From the NCBI GenBank assembly GCA_030295235.1, contig AP026148.1, positions 558,001 to 622,000 on the forward strand: a stretch of 64,000 nucleotides of DNA, read 5' to 3'. Position 1 is the stretch's first letter. Every line of letters starts with the position of its first letter. The translations under genes and the position numbers were made by a program. Of this stretch, positions 9,174-19,980 are shown piece after piece. The stretch is from Fistulifera solaris (Eukaryota; Bacillariophyta; Bacillariophyceae; Naviculales; Stauroneidaceae). The notes under the pieces are model-generated. The model was not told the DNA's origin. It did no database searches and worked only from the letters and a program-made list of their open reading frames with translations.

Positions 9174-9941
9174 TCACACTTCAACGGGATCATCTTGGAT
9201 CAGTTCTTCGGCAATGGATGTATTGTATTTACGCGCATAAAATTCCAGGACGCCGTAATATTCTTCAAAGGACACGTAACCAGGTACCTTCATGTCGCGA
9301 GGAAGGGTTGGAAGGACTTCACGCACAAACGAACGAAAATGGGCTGGATGGACCAACTTGCCCTCGTGATTTGGATAGAACATCTCTTCCTCTAGTGCAT
9401 TTTCAATGCAGTGCTTGCTGTCTTCATACTGCTGCTCCTTTAGGCTCTTCTCCTTCTTGGTACTCTTGACGCCATACAAGGAACGCTTCTCGTCTTCCGT
9501 CAACGACTGATGGCTTTGAATGGGTACAACAGTCACATGCTGTGCGAAAGTGACACGACGAGTGGGAGGACTGAAAAAGTCGTCAAGAGCGGCGTCATAA
9601 TCACAAGCGAAACACAACGCTTGTCGACCGGGGACCGCAGCAACGCCAGGGCAACCTTCCGCTGCCAGATAGTCATATTCCGGTGCTTCGGACAGCAGCT
9701 CCTCACCACAAGGACGAGAATTATCAATATCCCAGACAATGATACGATTAGGATTGCGAGGGACACTTTCCGGAGCAGCAGCTTCACGGTCAAACGCTAC
9801 GACATCATCTCCGGCGTCGTGGCGAGAACGGAATGCAGCCAACAGCTTGCGGAAAGGACGAATCGTTTGTCGACGCTTTTCCATTGTCTTCTGATGACTT
9901 TTGGGACGTCGAAGATAGCTAAAACGGCAAGAAACTTTCAT
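9174..9941 (-). CDS. HPAHW family A protein (A3)
   Basis: Intact 255-aa copy, the first transcribed member of the array. It has RFSYLRRPKSHQ, RNPNRI, SRPCGEE, REVLPT and GYVSFEEYYG; otherwise it is like A1 and A2. Its upstream side faces the transporter gene at 10265, so the 323 bp between them must carry divergent promoters. Confidence 0.85.
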   Translation of the reverse strand: MKVSCRFSYLRRPKSHQKTMEKRRQTIRPFRKLLAAFRSRHDAGDDVVAFDREAAAPESVPRNPNRIIVWDIDNSRPCGEELLSEAPEYDYLAAEGCPGVAAVPGRQALCFACDYDAALDDFFSPPTRRVTFAQHVTVVPIQSHQSLTEDEKRSLYGVKSTKKEKSLKEQQYEDSKHCIENALEEEMFYPNHEGKLVHPAHFRSFVREVLPTLPRDMKVPGYVSFEEYYGVLEFYARKYNTSIAEELIQDDPVEV

Positions 9942-10264
9942 GTTTGGTTCAGAATTGATGAATCAATAAAGATATCGGTAAATTGGGGTGTTTTTGTGCG
10001 AGAGTGCGGAAATCGAGGCGCTACTGCGGATTGCGGATGGACTGACGGTCGACGTCGCATTCGTAACTCAATTGAGTCAGTCACTTTTTTCGGATTTAGT
10101 CTTTATAGGAAGAGTAGGACGAAGCAACGCGAACTCCAGACATACACGGTTCTCCGAGCGTGCGAAGAAACAACAAACAGCAACAATTCTCATTTTTGAC
10201 ATTCTTTCTTTCCTTCTTTCGCCTTCATCGGCCACAATTGAGACAATTCATAGCAAATTCAACA
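9942..10264. promoter_or_regulatory. Divergent promoter region A3 / transporter
   Basis: The A-type leader cassette occupies 9942-10000 (minus strand). From about 10003 the sequence is unlike the other A upstream regions and marks the array edge. The last 60 bases before 10265 are pyrimidine-rich, then AACAATG around the transporter start. No other gene is seen. Confidence 0.5.
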
Positions 10265-11241
10265 ATGACCGACACGACATCGTCCCATCCGGATTTAGAA
10301 GCCGGCGAATCATCCACATTACCGCCCAAACGCAGCGACAGTCGTCTCTTGAATGGTCTTCAACGACCCGGCACAAAAGCCCCGAAAGATGCCTTGAAGG
10401 CCGTCTATGCCGCGGGTGTCTACAAGGCGAATTTACCTCTCGATATACTGCTGGTACAAACCTTCATGGCCGGTTTTTATATCGCCATGGCGGGACAATT
10501 CTTTCTCAGTGTCGGTGGTGATTTTTTAGGAGCCGCCATGTTTCCTGTCGGGTTGGTGGCCGTCGTTTTAACAAGTGGGGAATTGTTTACCGGAGATGCG
10601 TTAGTCTTTATTACCGCATGGTTGGGACAAAAGTCACCTCCAAGCAGTTAGCGCGCAACTGGACTGTTGCGTGGCTCGGCAATTTCCTGGGCGCATTGAC
10701 TTGGGCCTCCTTATTGAGTTACGCGTCGGATGCTCTGCACGACAAAGGACAAGTGGAATTAGCGATTCATATCGCGCAAAAGAAAGCCTTGCAACCATGG
10801 TTTCATATCTTTTTGAAAGGCATTGGGGCGAATGTCATGGTGTGTTTGGGAATATGGATGGCCACGTGTTCCGAAGAAGTGGCGGGCAAAATATTGGCCA
10901 TTTGGTTCCCTACCACAGGCTTTGTGATCATGGGATTCGAACATTCCATTGCCAATCAATACTTTTTACCCCTCGGAATGATGTTGATGGCACAACATCC
11001 CGAAATTGAAGGTCCTCGCATCACGGTACAACACCTCCTTTTTAAGGCATTGTTGCCAGCGACCTTGGGAAATTTGGTCGGTGGCGGTATCTTCATTGGT
11101 GCCATTTATTGGTACGCCTTTGATTCGATGGAATCGATGAATCGCGTTAGAGAACGAATTGGGCGGGCGTGGTCGTCACGGCCGCATTATCATCACAAAA
11201 AGCAGGATCAACACGAACAGGCTTCTCAAGATAGTGCCTGA
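10265..11241 (+). CDS. Formate/nitrite transporter family protein, one-base frameshift
   Basis: FNT channel of about 325 aa; the family moves formate, nitrite or similar small anions across membranes as pentamers. The N-terminal tail (about 45 aa) has no targeting signal I can see. Family features are LPLDILLVQTFMAGFYIAMAG, the SGELFTGDALV turn, the basic KQLARNW followed by WLGNFLGALTWA, the GIGANVMVCLGIWMA segment, the GFEHSIANQYFLPLGM half-helix and GNLVGGGIF, giving six membrane helices. The frame breaks near 10615: GELFTGDALVFITA is in one frame and MVGTKVTSKQLARNW in the next, and one missing base (GC for GCC) restores it. Plastid nitrite import is a possible role, but no transit peptide supports it. 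Confidence 0.82.
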
Positions 11242-11368
11242 GATCCTATACGATGAATGACGTGAGACGTTGGCGAAGAAACTAACTTGTCAACAAAAAC
11301 ATCTCTAGTGTAACGTTTGTATCTATCATAGTAACCATCCCCTTTCATACAGCATGTGATTCTTCTAT

Positions 11369-14122
11369 TCATTCAAATGCACCTTCACCATCACTGAAAC
11401 CATCATTGTCACTACTAAACTGACAATATCCGGGTGTGACAAGTTCGCGGAATTCGTGGGACTTGTACAGTTTGGGCCAATCCAACAACATCAGATGCAA
11501 ACGGACTAGATTCCATTCTTCTTGACCTTCGGCTTTGTTGGAAGTGGGCAACGATACAACACGACAGCGACCGCAACACAAAAGGCCGCTTTCCCCACAC
11601 GTACAAACAGTGAAACAAGCGTGGGACTATCCGCATCTTGCGTTGACAGCAATTTCTGGGCCATGGGCGTCGTTCCCGATCGCCATTGATTCTGTCGAAT
11701 AAACCACGTCAAAATTTGTCCATCTTCCAGCCATTCGTTGGGAAAACTGCGGGGTTGACCACGACCGGGTGTTTGTGGCATATTCACAAACAGAAAAAAG
11801 GCATTCTCCATTTCAATCAATCCGGAACGTTGCTGAAAATCGAGTTTTCCTCCCTCCGGTATAGGCAGGAACGGCATGACACAGCGATCTTTGGATTTGC
11901 CAACGTAAGCTCCCAGCAGCGAATCCATTCTCTTATGGAAGGTCGGTACATCGATCGAAATCATGTGTGATGGATATCGAACGATACCTTCTCGATCCGT
12001 GTAAGGCCGGTCACCTTCCATGTCCGATGGTCCCGATGGATAACGCGGCGGATCATCTCCTGTCGACCAGTCTATCATTATAGATTCGATTTGTGAGTCC
12101 TACGTCCACGCATCATTCATTATCATCACGTTTGCGACTTACGTTGATTCACCACAAAATGGTCACCAACCACTCGCTTAGCATTTAACTTTCGAATCAC
12201 TTGAGCGTCGGTATCACTATCCAGAAAGAGAAAACGCCACGACACGAGCGTATTGAGAAACAATCGATCGTCTTTCCACCGTCCCACTTGAGGGTGATGA
12301 AAAAATCCGCATGGACCGCTTTCAGAAGGAGTTCCGTGATCACGGGTGTCACCGCCGCATCCAACGACGCGTACTCGATTTGTTCCATCGTAAGAGGACG
12401 TGCGGACCAATTGGAGCACTGTTCCTCTTTCTGTAGAGCCTTGCCTAAGAATGTTTCGCACAACCGACTAAGCGATGACGTCGCGGTTCGTGCATTCCGT
12501 TGTTTGTTGATGTGCATCACTCGTTTCGCCAGCACCGACGATTCCAAGACCGAATGAATGGTCTGCAGTGCCGTTATGTGGGGATAACTCGCCGCGAGCT
12601 GACGCAAATCGTGTACGACTTGGAATCCCGTTTTAATGAGACGTTGTGAAGTCAAGAGATCTGCCAACACTTGCGCCACAGCCATTTCTAGAAAATTCAT
12701 GGGAGTACTCGTCATTTGCAAAGGCCGCAACAGGGCTTGCAAGTCAAGCAAATACACTTTTCGTAAGGGGTGCAACGAAATTTGCAAAAGCAACACCGGC
12801 TGTGGTTCCTGCCGTGATGTCGTGTAAAAACTCGGCAGCCATTCACAATCCAAACCCACCAGTCCTGTCGCAAAGCTATCGTCGGCCGTTTGTGTCGTCA
12901 ATTGCAACAACATTTGGGACAAATCGTTCGAAAAGTGTTGTACCGTTTCCATCGTATCGACCACCAAAATATGCTTCTTGTAGTATTCTTCGACACGCTG
13001 CCCCGGCTCCGGCTCGTAAAGATCCTGCAGTTGCAAGTAAAGGGTTTCGTCTTCGGGAACCGATGTAACAATGACGGGACGTGGTCGAATCCCCAACACG
13101 CTGGATGCTTGTTTGGACCACAGTGATTTGGTGATTATCCCTTCCGCCGGATCATCCAATGTACTCAATATTTGGTACGAGTACACGACCAAATCCAAAG
13201 TCTGATTCAAAACCCAATTCCGTAATGAATCGTGACTTTGGACGTTGGTGCGGGCTTCGATGAGCAATAATTGTCCCGGTTTGAGCCGTCGAATGACGTG
13301 CGCCCCTTCTTCCGTGTTCAAGTCCATGTGTCGCATCAATGTTTTCCCCGCGATAATTTGCACCGCCATGTCTTGACCCGTTCCGGGACATCTCCAGGGA
13401 TACAAAAGAGAATCATTCTCTATAGTCGGCGGCCCGAGATCCCCAAAGACGAGACACCGGGCCATTTTCCGAACACTGGTCAAACGTCCCACAATCGTCA
13501 CATCCACATTCTGCAACGGATTCTCCACATCCGGATGACGATTCAAAATTTGTTTCACGACATCTACATTCGGTGGTTCGACCGAAAAGAAGGGTTTATA
13601 GTGGGGTTTTTCAGGAGGTTCATCATTATTGAAAGCCGCAATCGGCGCCGTCCGAACATGGGGTTGTTGCAAAAGATATTCCAAGGGCAGAACACACGAG
13701 AGTTCCGGATGTCCTCCGCCACCATATAGTAAGTGATGGTCGAGGAGGGAAGCATCCATCACGGTCATTACCGGCCATGGCTGTAAACCCAGCAAGGGAG
13801 GCACCGTTCCGGGAGCGAAACCGCACAATGGACACAATCGATCCGCAGGACAGAGTTTCAAAACCAGACCGGTCACGTGTTGCAATTGTGTGACGTCCAC
13901 ACGGTGTGTCGCGGGTAAAATGGCTAAAACATACGTCCCGTCGTCGGCTTCAAAGACAATGGAATTGACATGAATGGCTTCCGACGGAATGTCGCGATCG
14001 TGAACCAACGCGGCGTTCGGTGTGGCTTCGACCAGACGCGACAATCGTACGAAGGAATCATTCTCGATGGCCGTAAAGGATGTATTGTTGTTGTAATGAG
14101 AGTCTCCGTTCAGTGAATTCAT
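11369..14122 (-). CDS. YbaK-like plus 3'-5' exonuclease fusion protein, intron and two one-base breaks
   Basis: A gene of about 894 aa. Residues about 20-170 look like a YbaK/ProRS-type tRNA-deacylase fold (HVNSIVFEADDGTYVLAILP, GTVPPLLGL, LLYGGGGHPELSCVLPLEYLL). A middle region (VDVTIVGRLTSVRK, LKPGQLLLIEARTN) looks OB-like. A DEDDy exonuclease follows: GLDCEW, a TGFQVVHDLRQL motif, and EQIEYASLDAAVTP, closest to Mut-7/EXD2 proteins. One base is missing in the A6 run near 12296-12301; correcting it yields WRFLFLDSD and VVGDHFVVNQ. An intron then spans 12072-12142 (GTAAGT to ATAG), joined in phase. The second exon (11369-12071) is unrecognised and needs one T near 11585. The start is the first ATG (14122). 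Confidence 0.7.
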
Positions 14123-14550
14123 TTGAAGGAACTTTTTTTGTCTTCTCGTATTAGCAATGAGAAACGACTCGGTCAAAATGCGACACGAAAGAAAAAAGCC
14201 CGAGAAGAAGACTATACAACATTGCGGAAGACGATCATGCAGTCACCCCGTCGTCGAACAGTAAATTATCGAATCATATACAAAGAAAGAGAGAACAAAA
14301 CTGCCAAAAGGAATAGTCTTTGGTTGCGGCTCGAAGATAATAATGCATGCAATAAAGAAGAAAAAAGAACAGCCGGCGCGAATCTTGTCTTATAGCAAAA
14401 GCGAAAAATGCGCTGGAGGAGGGAGAACGCAAACACATTTTGTTCTGAGTTAGTTAGGTACCGCTTTTATATTATTAGGTATCGGCCATAAAAACCAACG
14501 GAAATGGGCAGCCTTGAGCTATAGGTCATTCACGGCATTTGAGACATGAA
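14123..14550. other. Intergenic, no gene seen
   Basis: AT-rich spacer between divergent and convergent neighbours. A short open frame on the plus strand (14123-14395) is basic, has no recognisable feature and mostly overlaps the 5' flank of the exonuclease gene. The stop of the unknown gene on the minus strand is at 14551. Confidence 0.4.
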
Positions 14551-15986
14551 TTAACAACCAATTAATTTTTTATTATTCATTTGACATACCAGTACACTAC
14601 GCCGAATATTGCGGCACAACAGATAATACATGCGATCCGGCATGTAATGACAAGTCCTTAGTGCCATAACTAGCAAATGCGAACGGATTCTCAGGTCGCT
14701 CGCACATAGCATCGTCTCCATTTGAGTCGTAAAAACAGAAAAGACGGCATTCTTCCACTTTTCCAGGTGAGGCTGCTTTTCAATTTCGCCATAGTCTTTA
14801 AATTGAATGTCGATGGAAAAATTGTTCTGCAGCCACGTTCGAAAGGGTCTCCCTATTTCGGGTGGACGGGTCGTCGGAGGATAGAAGGAGATCTTCCGAA
14901 GATACGAATGTTGGGATGCCGCATTCAGAATCTTCATCGTCGGGAACTCCAACGGCGAAACGTTGCTATAGATGCCCAAGACTTCCAAGCTATGGTTGTT
15001 CCGTAGCACGGTCAGTAACGACTGTTCCAAGTCGCGGGCGATGCTTCTCATCGAGATTTGCTTCAGATGGAGTTCTCTCAAGTTACAGTACGGTGAAGCT
15101 ATCGCATTCAGCAATTGACCCATAAACTGACCGATGGTACGAGCTTCGTCACGGTCCCAATCGTAAAACCGGGAGATTTCCAGAGTTTCTGGACGGAAGG
15201 TTCCGTTCCGAAGAGCCTCCAGGACGGATGATCTCCCAGCTCTGTCAAACACAAAGAAGCGAACATCCACCACCAGGGCCCGAACGTTAGCTTTCGAAGT
15301 CAAAAGAGAGAGTTGTGGTGCGACTTCGGGTCCACAAAGATACAGTCGTTCAAAAACGGGATGCTTCGCACGGCTCAAAAATGCAATCAGTTTTGTGACA
15401 CAATTGCAATGTGGAAAATAGGTCGAAGGAAAGATTTCTTTCCCATTTTGACTTTCTAGCCAGTCCACGATAGCTTGGCCTTTGTCCTCAAAATGACACG
15501 CGTGCATGTCAATTTCAAACTTTCGATGAGACACCAACTCAACAGATTGTTCGGCGCTGATGGAAAGCCAGCAGAAACTGTACTTGCGCAGAGAATAGTT
15601 GCATATTATGTGTCGCAACTGCTCCGGTGTAAGAATCAAGGCGTCTTTCGTGAATGCTGAGTTTCCCTGGATTTCCAGCTGTTGAGGATCTGTATCGTGC
15701 AGACAAAGAACACGGAATGCTACGGAGCGTAACGACGCAATATCATCCACTTTACCCACAAACTGTAACTCCGTGGCAAAGTCCCCGTTGCGGCGGCAGC
15801 TTAAGCCGACCAGTTCTCCTTCGAATATTTTGGTTTTTGAAGGTGCAACATAAACACCCGTATCTTCGATGTAAAGACGCTCAACTTTGTTCGCTTCCGC
15901 CCAAAAGACGTCAAGACTTTCGACGTCGTCTAAACAACTCAGGCAAAGTGACCTTCCTCTCGGAGACGCTTAATTGAGTACTTCAT
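14551..15986 (-). CDS. Unknown 478-aa family, copy 1, one-base frameshift
   Basis: First and best preserved of three neighbouring paralogues. It begins M-K-Y-S-I-K-R-L-R-E-E-G-H-F at 15986. One T is missing near 15946 (TTTGCC versus TTTTGC in copy 3); with it the frame continues through DDVESLDVFW, KVERLYIEDTGVYVAP, EQLRHIICNYSLRKYSF, SVELVSHRKFEID, FEDKGQAIVDWL, a Leu-rich region (LRELHLKQISM, SLEVLGIYSNV), and ends near RMYYLLCRN. The Leu-rich middle resembles degenerate leucine-rich repeats, but I do not recognise the family. There is no signal peptide or transmembrane span. Confidence 0.65.
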
Positions 15987-16406
15987 GGTGCTTTGTGTTG
16001 ATTGCGATGATTGAAGTGGGGAATGATTGGTAATGGTGCGTTTTCGCTTGCGTTTTTCGTGCATCTCGTTATACGTTCTTGGTGCATCTCATTTCTTTTG
16101 TCATTACGGGTGCGCGCGGCCGCATAGTCTATCGTTTACTGTACAAACAGAACGTGTCGCAACAGCACATAATACTACGGACTACGGACATTGATGATTA
16201 TTATTATTATTTATTCTTTCTCGTGGTGTGCTCTCTATAGACTCTAAACCTCAGCTCAAACAATAGACCTTTTTTAAAAAGTTATACGTAAGGCTAAGGC
16301 GAATAAATGGTAAAGGCACTGAGGCGTCGATTGCCTAAATGAACTAGCTATAGCTAACTCCGCTCGACATGCTTTCGTCTGGACGCTTTCAAGAGGCACA
16401 AACACC
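15987..16406. other. Intergenic, no gene seen
   Basis: Upstream of copy 1 and downstream of copy 2. AT-rich, with a TTATTATTATTATTTATT run near 16198-16215. No cassette or gene recognised. Confidence 0.4.
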
Positions 16407-17818
16407 TCAGGTTCCTCTGGCGAATACATCTTGATTTCCGCATAACAGATAATACATGCGATCCGGCATTTGGTGACAGGTCGCCAATGCCATAACCAGT
16501 AAATAGGAGCGAGTTTTCTCGTCTTGAATTTGTTTCAGAGAGTTAAACTCTTTCGTAGCGATTGCAAAGACGGCTTTCAGCCACTTGGAAAGGTGCGCCT
16601 TCTTTGCCGACTCATTGAAATCCTTGAATTGAATATCGATTGAACGGTTTTTCTTCATCCATAATTGGAAAGGCTCGGCTAGTTTGGTTCCTGGCGGATC
16701 AATCGGCGGGTAGAAACAAATCGTTCGCAGACGCGGGTGTTTGGCTGCCGCACTGAGAATTGCCATTGGCGGAAACTGCAATTGACCCACGTCGCTATAA
16801 ATACCCAGCACTCGCAGGCTTTTGTTCTTCTGTAGCATGTCCAGCAAGTATCGTTCCAAGTCACTGGCGATTTCTATCATAGTAAATTGTTTCATATGTA
16901 GCTCCTTCAATGCGCATTCACGTGACGATAATGCAGTAAGCAGTTTACTCAAGAATCGACCGACTAGAGGAGTTTCGTCGTGATTAAAGTTGTAAAATTG
17001 GGAGAGTTCGAGACTTTGTGGACGGAATGTTCCATCCCGGAGAGCTTCGATAAGCGGTGCTCTCCAACTTCCATCACATAAGAAGGAACGGACATCGGAA
17101 ACTAAAGCATGGGCATTTGCTGACGCAACCAAAGTAGAAAGTTTGGGGGTACTTCGGTTCCACTAAGATAGAGCCTTTTCAAAACGGGATGCATAGCACG
17201 GCTCAAAAACACGAGAAACTTCGCCATACAATCGCAACCAGGAAAATAGGCTGAATGCATAACTTCTCTCCCATTCCTCGTCTCTAGCCAGTCAACAATC
17301 GCTTGACCTTTGTCTTCAAACTAACAATCAAATACATCAATTTCGAATTTTCGATGGGATACAATCTCAATCGATTGTTCGGCAATGATAGACAGATTAC
17401 CGAAGCTGTATTTGCGCGATGGAAAAGTGCAAATGAGATTCCGCAATTGTGTGGGTGTAAAGATTAAGGGGCGCTTCTTCATTATGAAAAACTTTCCTTC
17501 GATCTGCAACTTTTGGGAACTTGGATCCGGAAGACAAAGGACACGGTATGTCACCGAGCGCAATGTCACAGTATCATCATGTATACCGACGAACGATAAG
17601 CCTGTTGAGTGATCCTCGTTACGGCAACATTTTAAGCCAACAAAATCTCCTACTGGTATGTTTATTCCGAGCGGTGCAACGTACACATTCGTATCTTCAA
17701 TGTAAAGCCGCGCAACCTTTTTGACTTCCGCCCAAAAGACGTCAACACTTTCGACGGCATCCAAATTACCCAAGCGGAAGTGCCCTTCCTCACGAAGGCG
17801 CTTAATCGAATAGGTCAT
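16407..17818 (-). pseudogene. Unknown 470-aa family, copy 2, with stop and frameshift
   Basis: Starts MTYSIKRLREEGHF at 17818. It is colinear with copy 1: DAVESVDVFWAEVKKVARLYIED, QLRNLICTFPSRKYSF, SIEIVSHRKFEIDV. An in-frame TAG at 17321-17323 falls where copy 3 has CAG (VHMCQFDDKGQ), so one C-to-T change explains it. After this stop the frame continues as FEDKGQAIVDWLETRNG. One C is missing in the run near 17150 (EVPPKLSTL expected). The last half from 17132 is intact and ends NQDVFARGT. The stop makes it a probable pseudogene, while the frameshift alone could be a consensus error. Confidence 0.7.
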
Positions 17819-18122
17819 TTTGCCGATGAAGACTAGCGAGAAGATTAAGCACGGATCATCAAACGAGCAGTGACAACGAGCACATCTCGTTCGGATGACA
17901 TATTTTTTCTCGTTTCGTTTCGTTACAAAATAAAGCGCGACGATTATGAAGCGGGATCCGGAACCTGTTTTGTGCAAAAATAAACTGATCGCTACGGTAC
18001 TCAACATTGTATGAAAGACCTAAGGTCGTTATTAGCTCTCTTTAAAGTGAAGTCGAGATTATAAACAATTAAACCGGGAACCTCAAAGTAAATATTAAGA
18101 TCTCACGGTCCAAGAAAGTTGA
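17819..18122. other. Intergenic, no gene seen
   Basis: A 304-bp spacer between copies 2 and 3. An open frame extends upstream of the copy 2 start (to 18007) but has no similarity to copies 1 or 3 beyond the ATG, so I treat it as leader. Confidence 0.4.
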
Positions 18123-19595
18123 TCAGATCGATCTAAAGAGAGGGCAACCATATCCTGCGTAAACATCCTGATTTGCGGTCAATAGATAGTAAACCCGATC
18201 CGGCATCTTGCAAAAAGTAGCTAGTGTCGTTACAAGCAAATGCGAACGAATCCTTTCGTCTTCCACTAATTTCAGCGCATCAAACTCCCGCGAAAACACA
18301 GAAAAGACGGCTTTCTGCCACTTCGAGAGATGGGGTATCTTCTCCTCATGACCGAAATCTTTGAACTTTACGCTGTGCAAGCGATTTTTCTTAGCCCATA
18401 CCTGGAACTGCTCCTCTTTTGTTGGATCTGGTGGGTCGTAAGATGTGGGAGGATAAGAACAAATCTTCCGCAAACGCGGATGCTTTGTTGCAGCATTCAT
18501 TATTCTCATTTACGGAAATTCCAGAGGAGCAACAGTGCTAAACACACCGAATACACGGAGACTCTTATTTCGCCGTAGCATATAGAGCAAGTAGTTATTC
18601 AACCCACGTGATATTTCCGCGAATTCAAAATGTTTCAGATGAAGCTCTTTCAACGAGCACTCGGGAGACGATATTGCATCGAGTAACTGGAATAAAACCT
18701 GCCGAATAATGGAACGTCACTCTCCCCGCATTCAAAAAAGCCCTCGGACACACAACTGATTTCAAGGCTTCGTGGACGAAACGTTCCGTCACGAAGAGAT
18801 TGAAGTAGCGGTGCTCTCCATCCCTCGTTACAAAGAAAGAACTTGATATCCACCATCAGAGTATTGACGCTAGCTGCCGCAATTAAATGAGATAGTGGAG
18901 CCTTCGACCCGACATCGCTTCCCGTAAAATAAAGCTAATCGAACACTGGATACAAAGATCGACTCAAAACCTTGAGAAGCTTTTTGACGCAATCGCATTC
19001 GGGGAAATAGCAAGAATACATGGTTTTCGTCTCATTCTTATCTTTCAGCCAATCAACGATCGCTTGGCCTTTGTCATCGAACTGACACATGTGTACTTCA
19101 AACTCAAACTTTCGATGCGATACAATTTCCACGGATTGTGCTTCGGTGAGAAACAAGCGACGGAAAGTGTACTGTCGCGATGGATGCGTGCATATAATAT
19201 GCCGCAATTGCTCTACCGTTAAAATTAACCGATCGTATTTGTCTCCGGGTTTGCTTGACAAGAATTTGCTTCCTTCGATCTCCAACGTTTGAGGACTTGC
19301 ATCTGGAAGACACAAAACACGGAATGCCACCGAGCGCCATGAAAACAATATCAACATTTTTACCAACGAAGATCAAGCACGTTGGACGATTACTCTCACG
19401 ACGATATTTCAAGCCGACAAACTCGCCTTCGAATGTCTTGGTGTTTCTCGGAGCAACATAAACACCCGTATCCTCGATATAAAGACGCTCAACCTTTCTA
19501 GCCTTCCTCCAGAAGACGTCAATACTTTCGACGTCATCCAAATTACTCAAGCAAAAGTGCCCTTCCTCTCGAAGGCGTTTGATCGTATAAGTCAT
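18123..19595 (-). pseudogene. Unknown family, copy 3, heavily degraded
   Basis: Five colinear pieces in different frames. MTYTIKRLREEGHFCLSNLDDVES starts at 19595; the frame shifts near 19350; SVAFRVLCLPDASPQTLEIEG to RSLYPVFD ends in a TAG at 18935; KFFLCNEGWRAPLLQSLRDG and RPRSLEISC run to about 18690; a TAA interrupts LEFP-MRIMNAATKHP near 18510; and the tail from 18509 is intact (HLSKWQKAVFSVF, PDRVYYLLTANQDVYAG). Several stops and shifts make this a real pseudogene and not a sequencing artefact. Confidence 0.85.
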
Positions 19596-19980
19596 GCTAT
19601 GTCAAGAAGGAGGAGAACAGGATTGAATCATTGCATTTTATAGACTAGTATGCGATGCTTGTTGTGTCATCTCTGATATCTTCGCGAAATAAAATCGAGC
19701 AATGACAATACTAAAAGGAAATATCTTAAGGTTAACGTTCAATTTTCTACATGCACCGCCCGTCGACCTTTTTGTATTTTTATACTACTCCGTACTTTTT
19801 ATACTCCGTATAAAATTGCCCGCCAAAACCTAAAAGATTATCGTCGAAACCGATAGAAAAGCAGAAAGGCAGTGCATAAAAGGGGGCCTTTATTAGCTTT
19901 CCCTTTACAATGTGCTAGTTTAATGAGTGCTTGGCGACGATGCGTCGAACTCGCCAGAGTCACGGAGCCAGCTAGCTAGC
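19596..19980. other. Intergenic, no gene seen
   Basis: Contains two TACTCCGTA 9-mers at 19786-19794 and 19802-19810 within a T-rich stretch. A CTAGCTAGCCTAG palindrome lies at about 19971-19983, at the end of the cyclophilin-like gene. Confidence 0.4.

Larger units (their letters stand above)
8491..10000 (-). repeat. Truncated terminal unit 3 of the array
   Basis: Repeats the C upstream region and the A gene of the unit, then diverges just past the A3 leader cassette near 10000, where unique DNA leading to the transporter at 10265 begins. This is the right-hand boundary of the array. Confidence 0.88.

Noticed and set aside
10160-10264. Upstream extension of the transporter frame
   Set aside because: The extension begins in the divergent region, is Phe/Arg-rich and lacks similarity to FNT proteins; the ATG at 10265 fits better.
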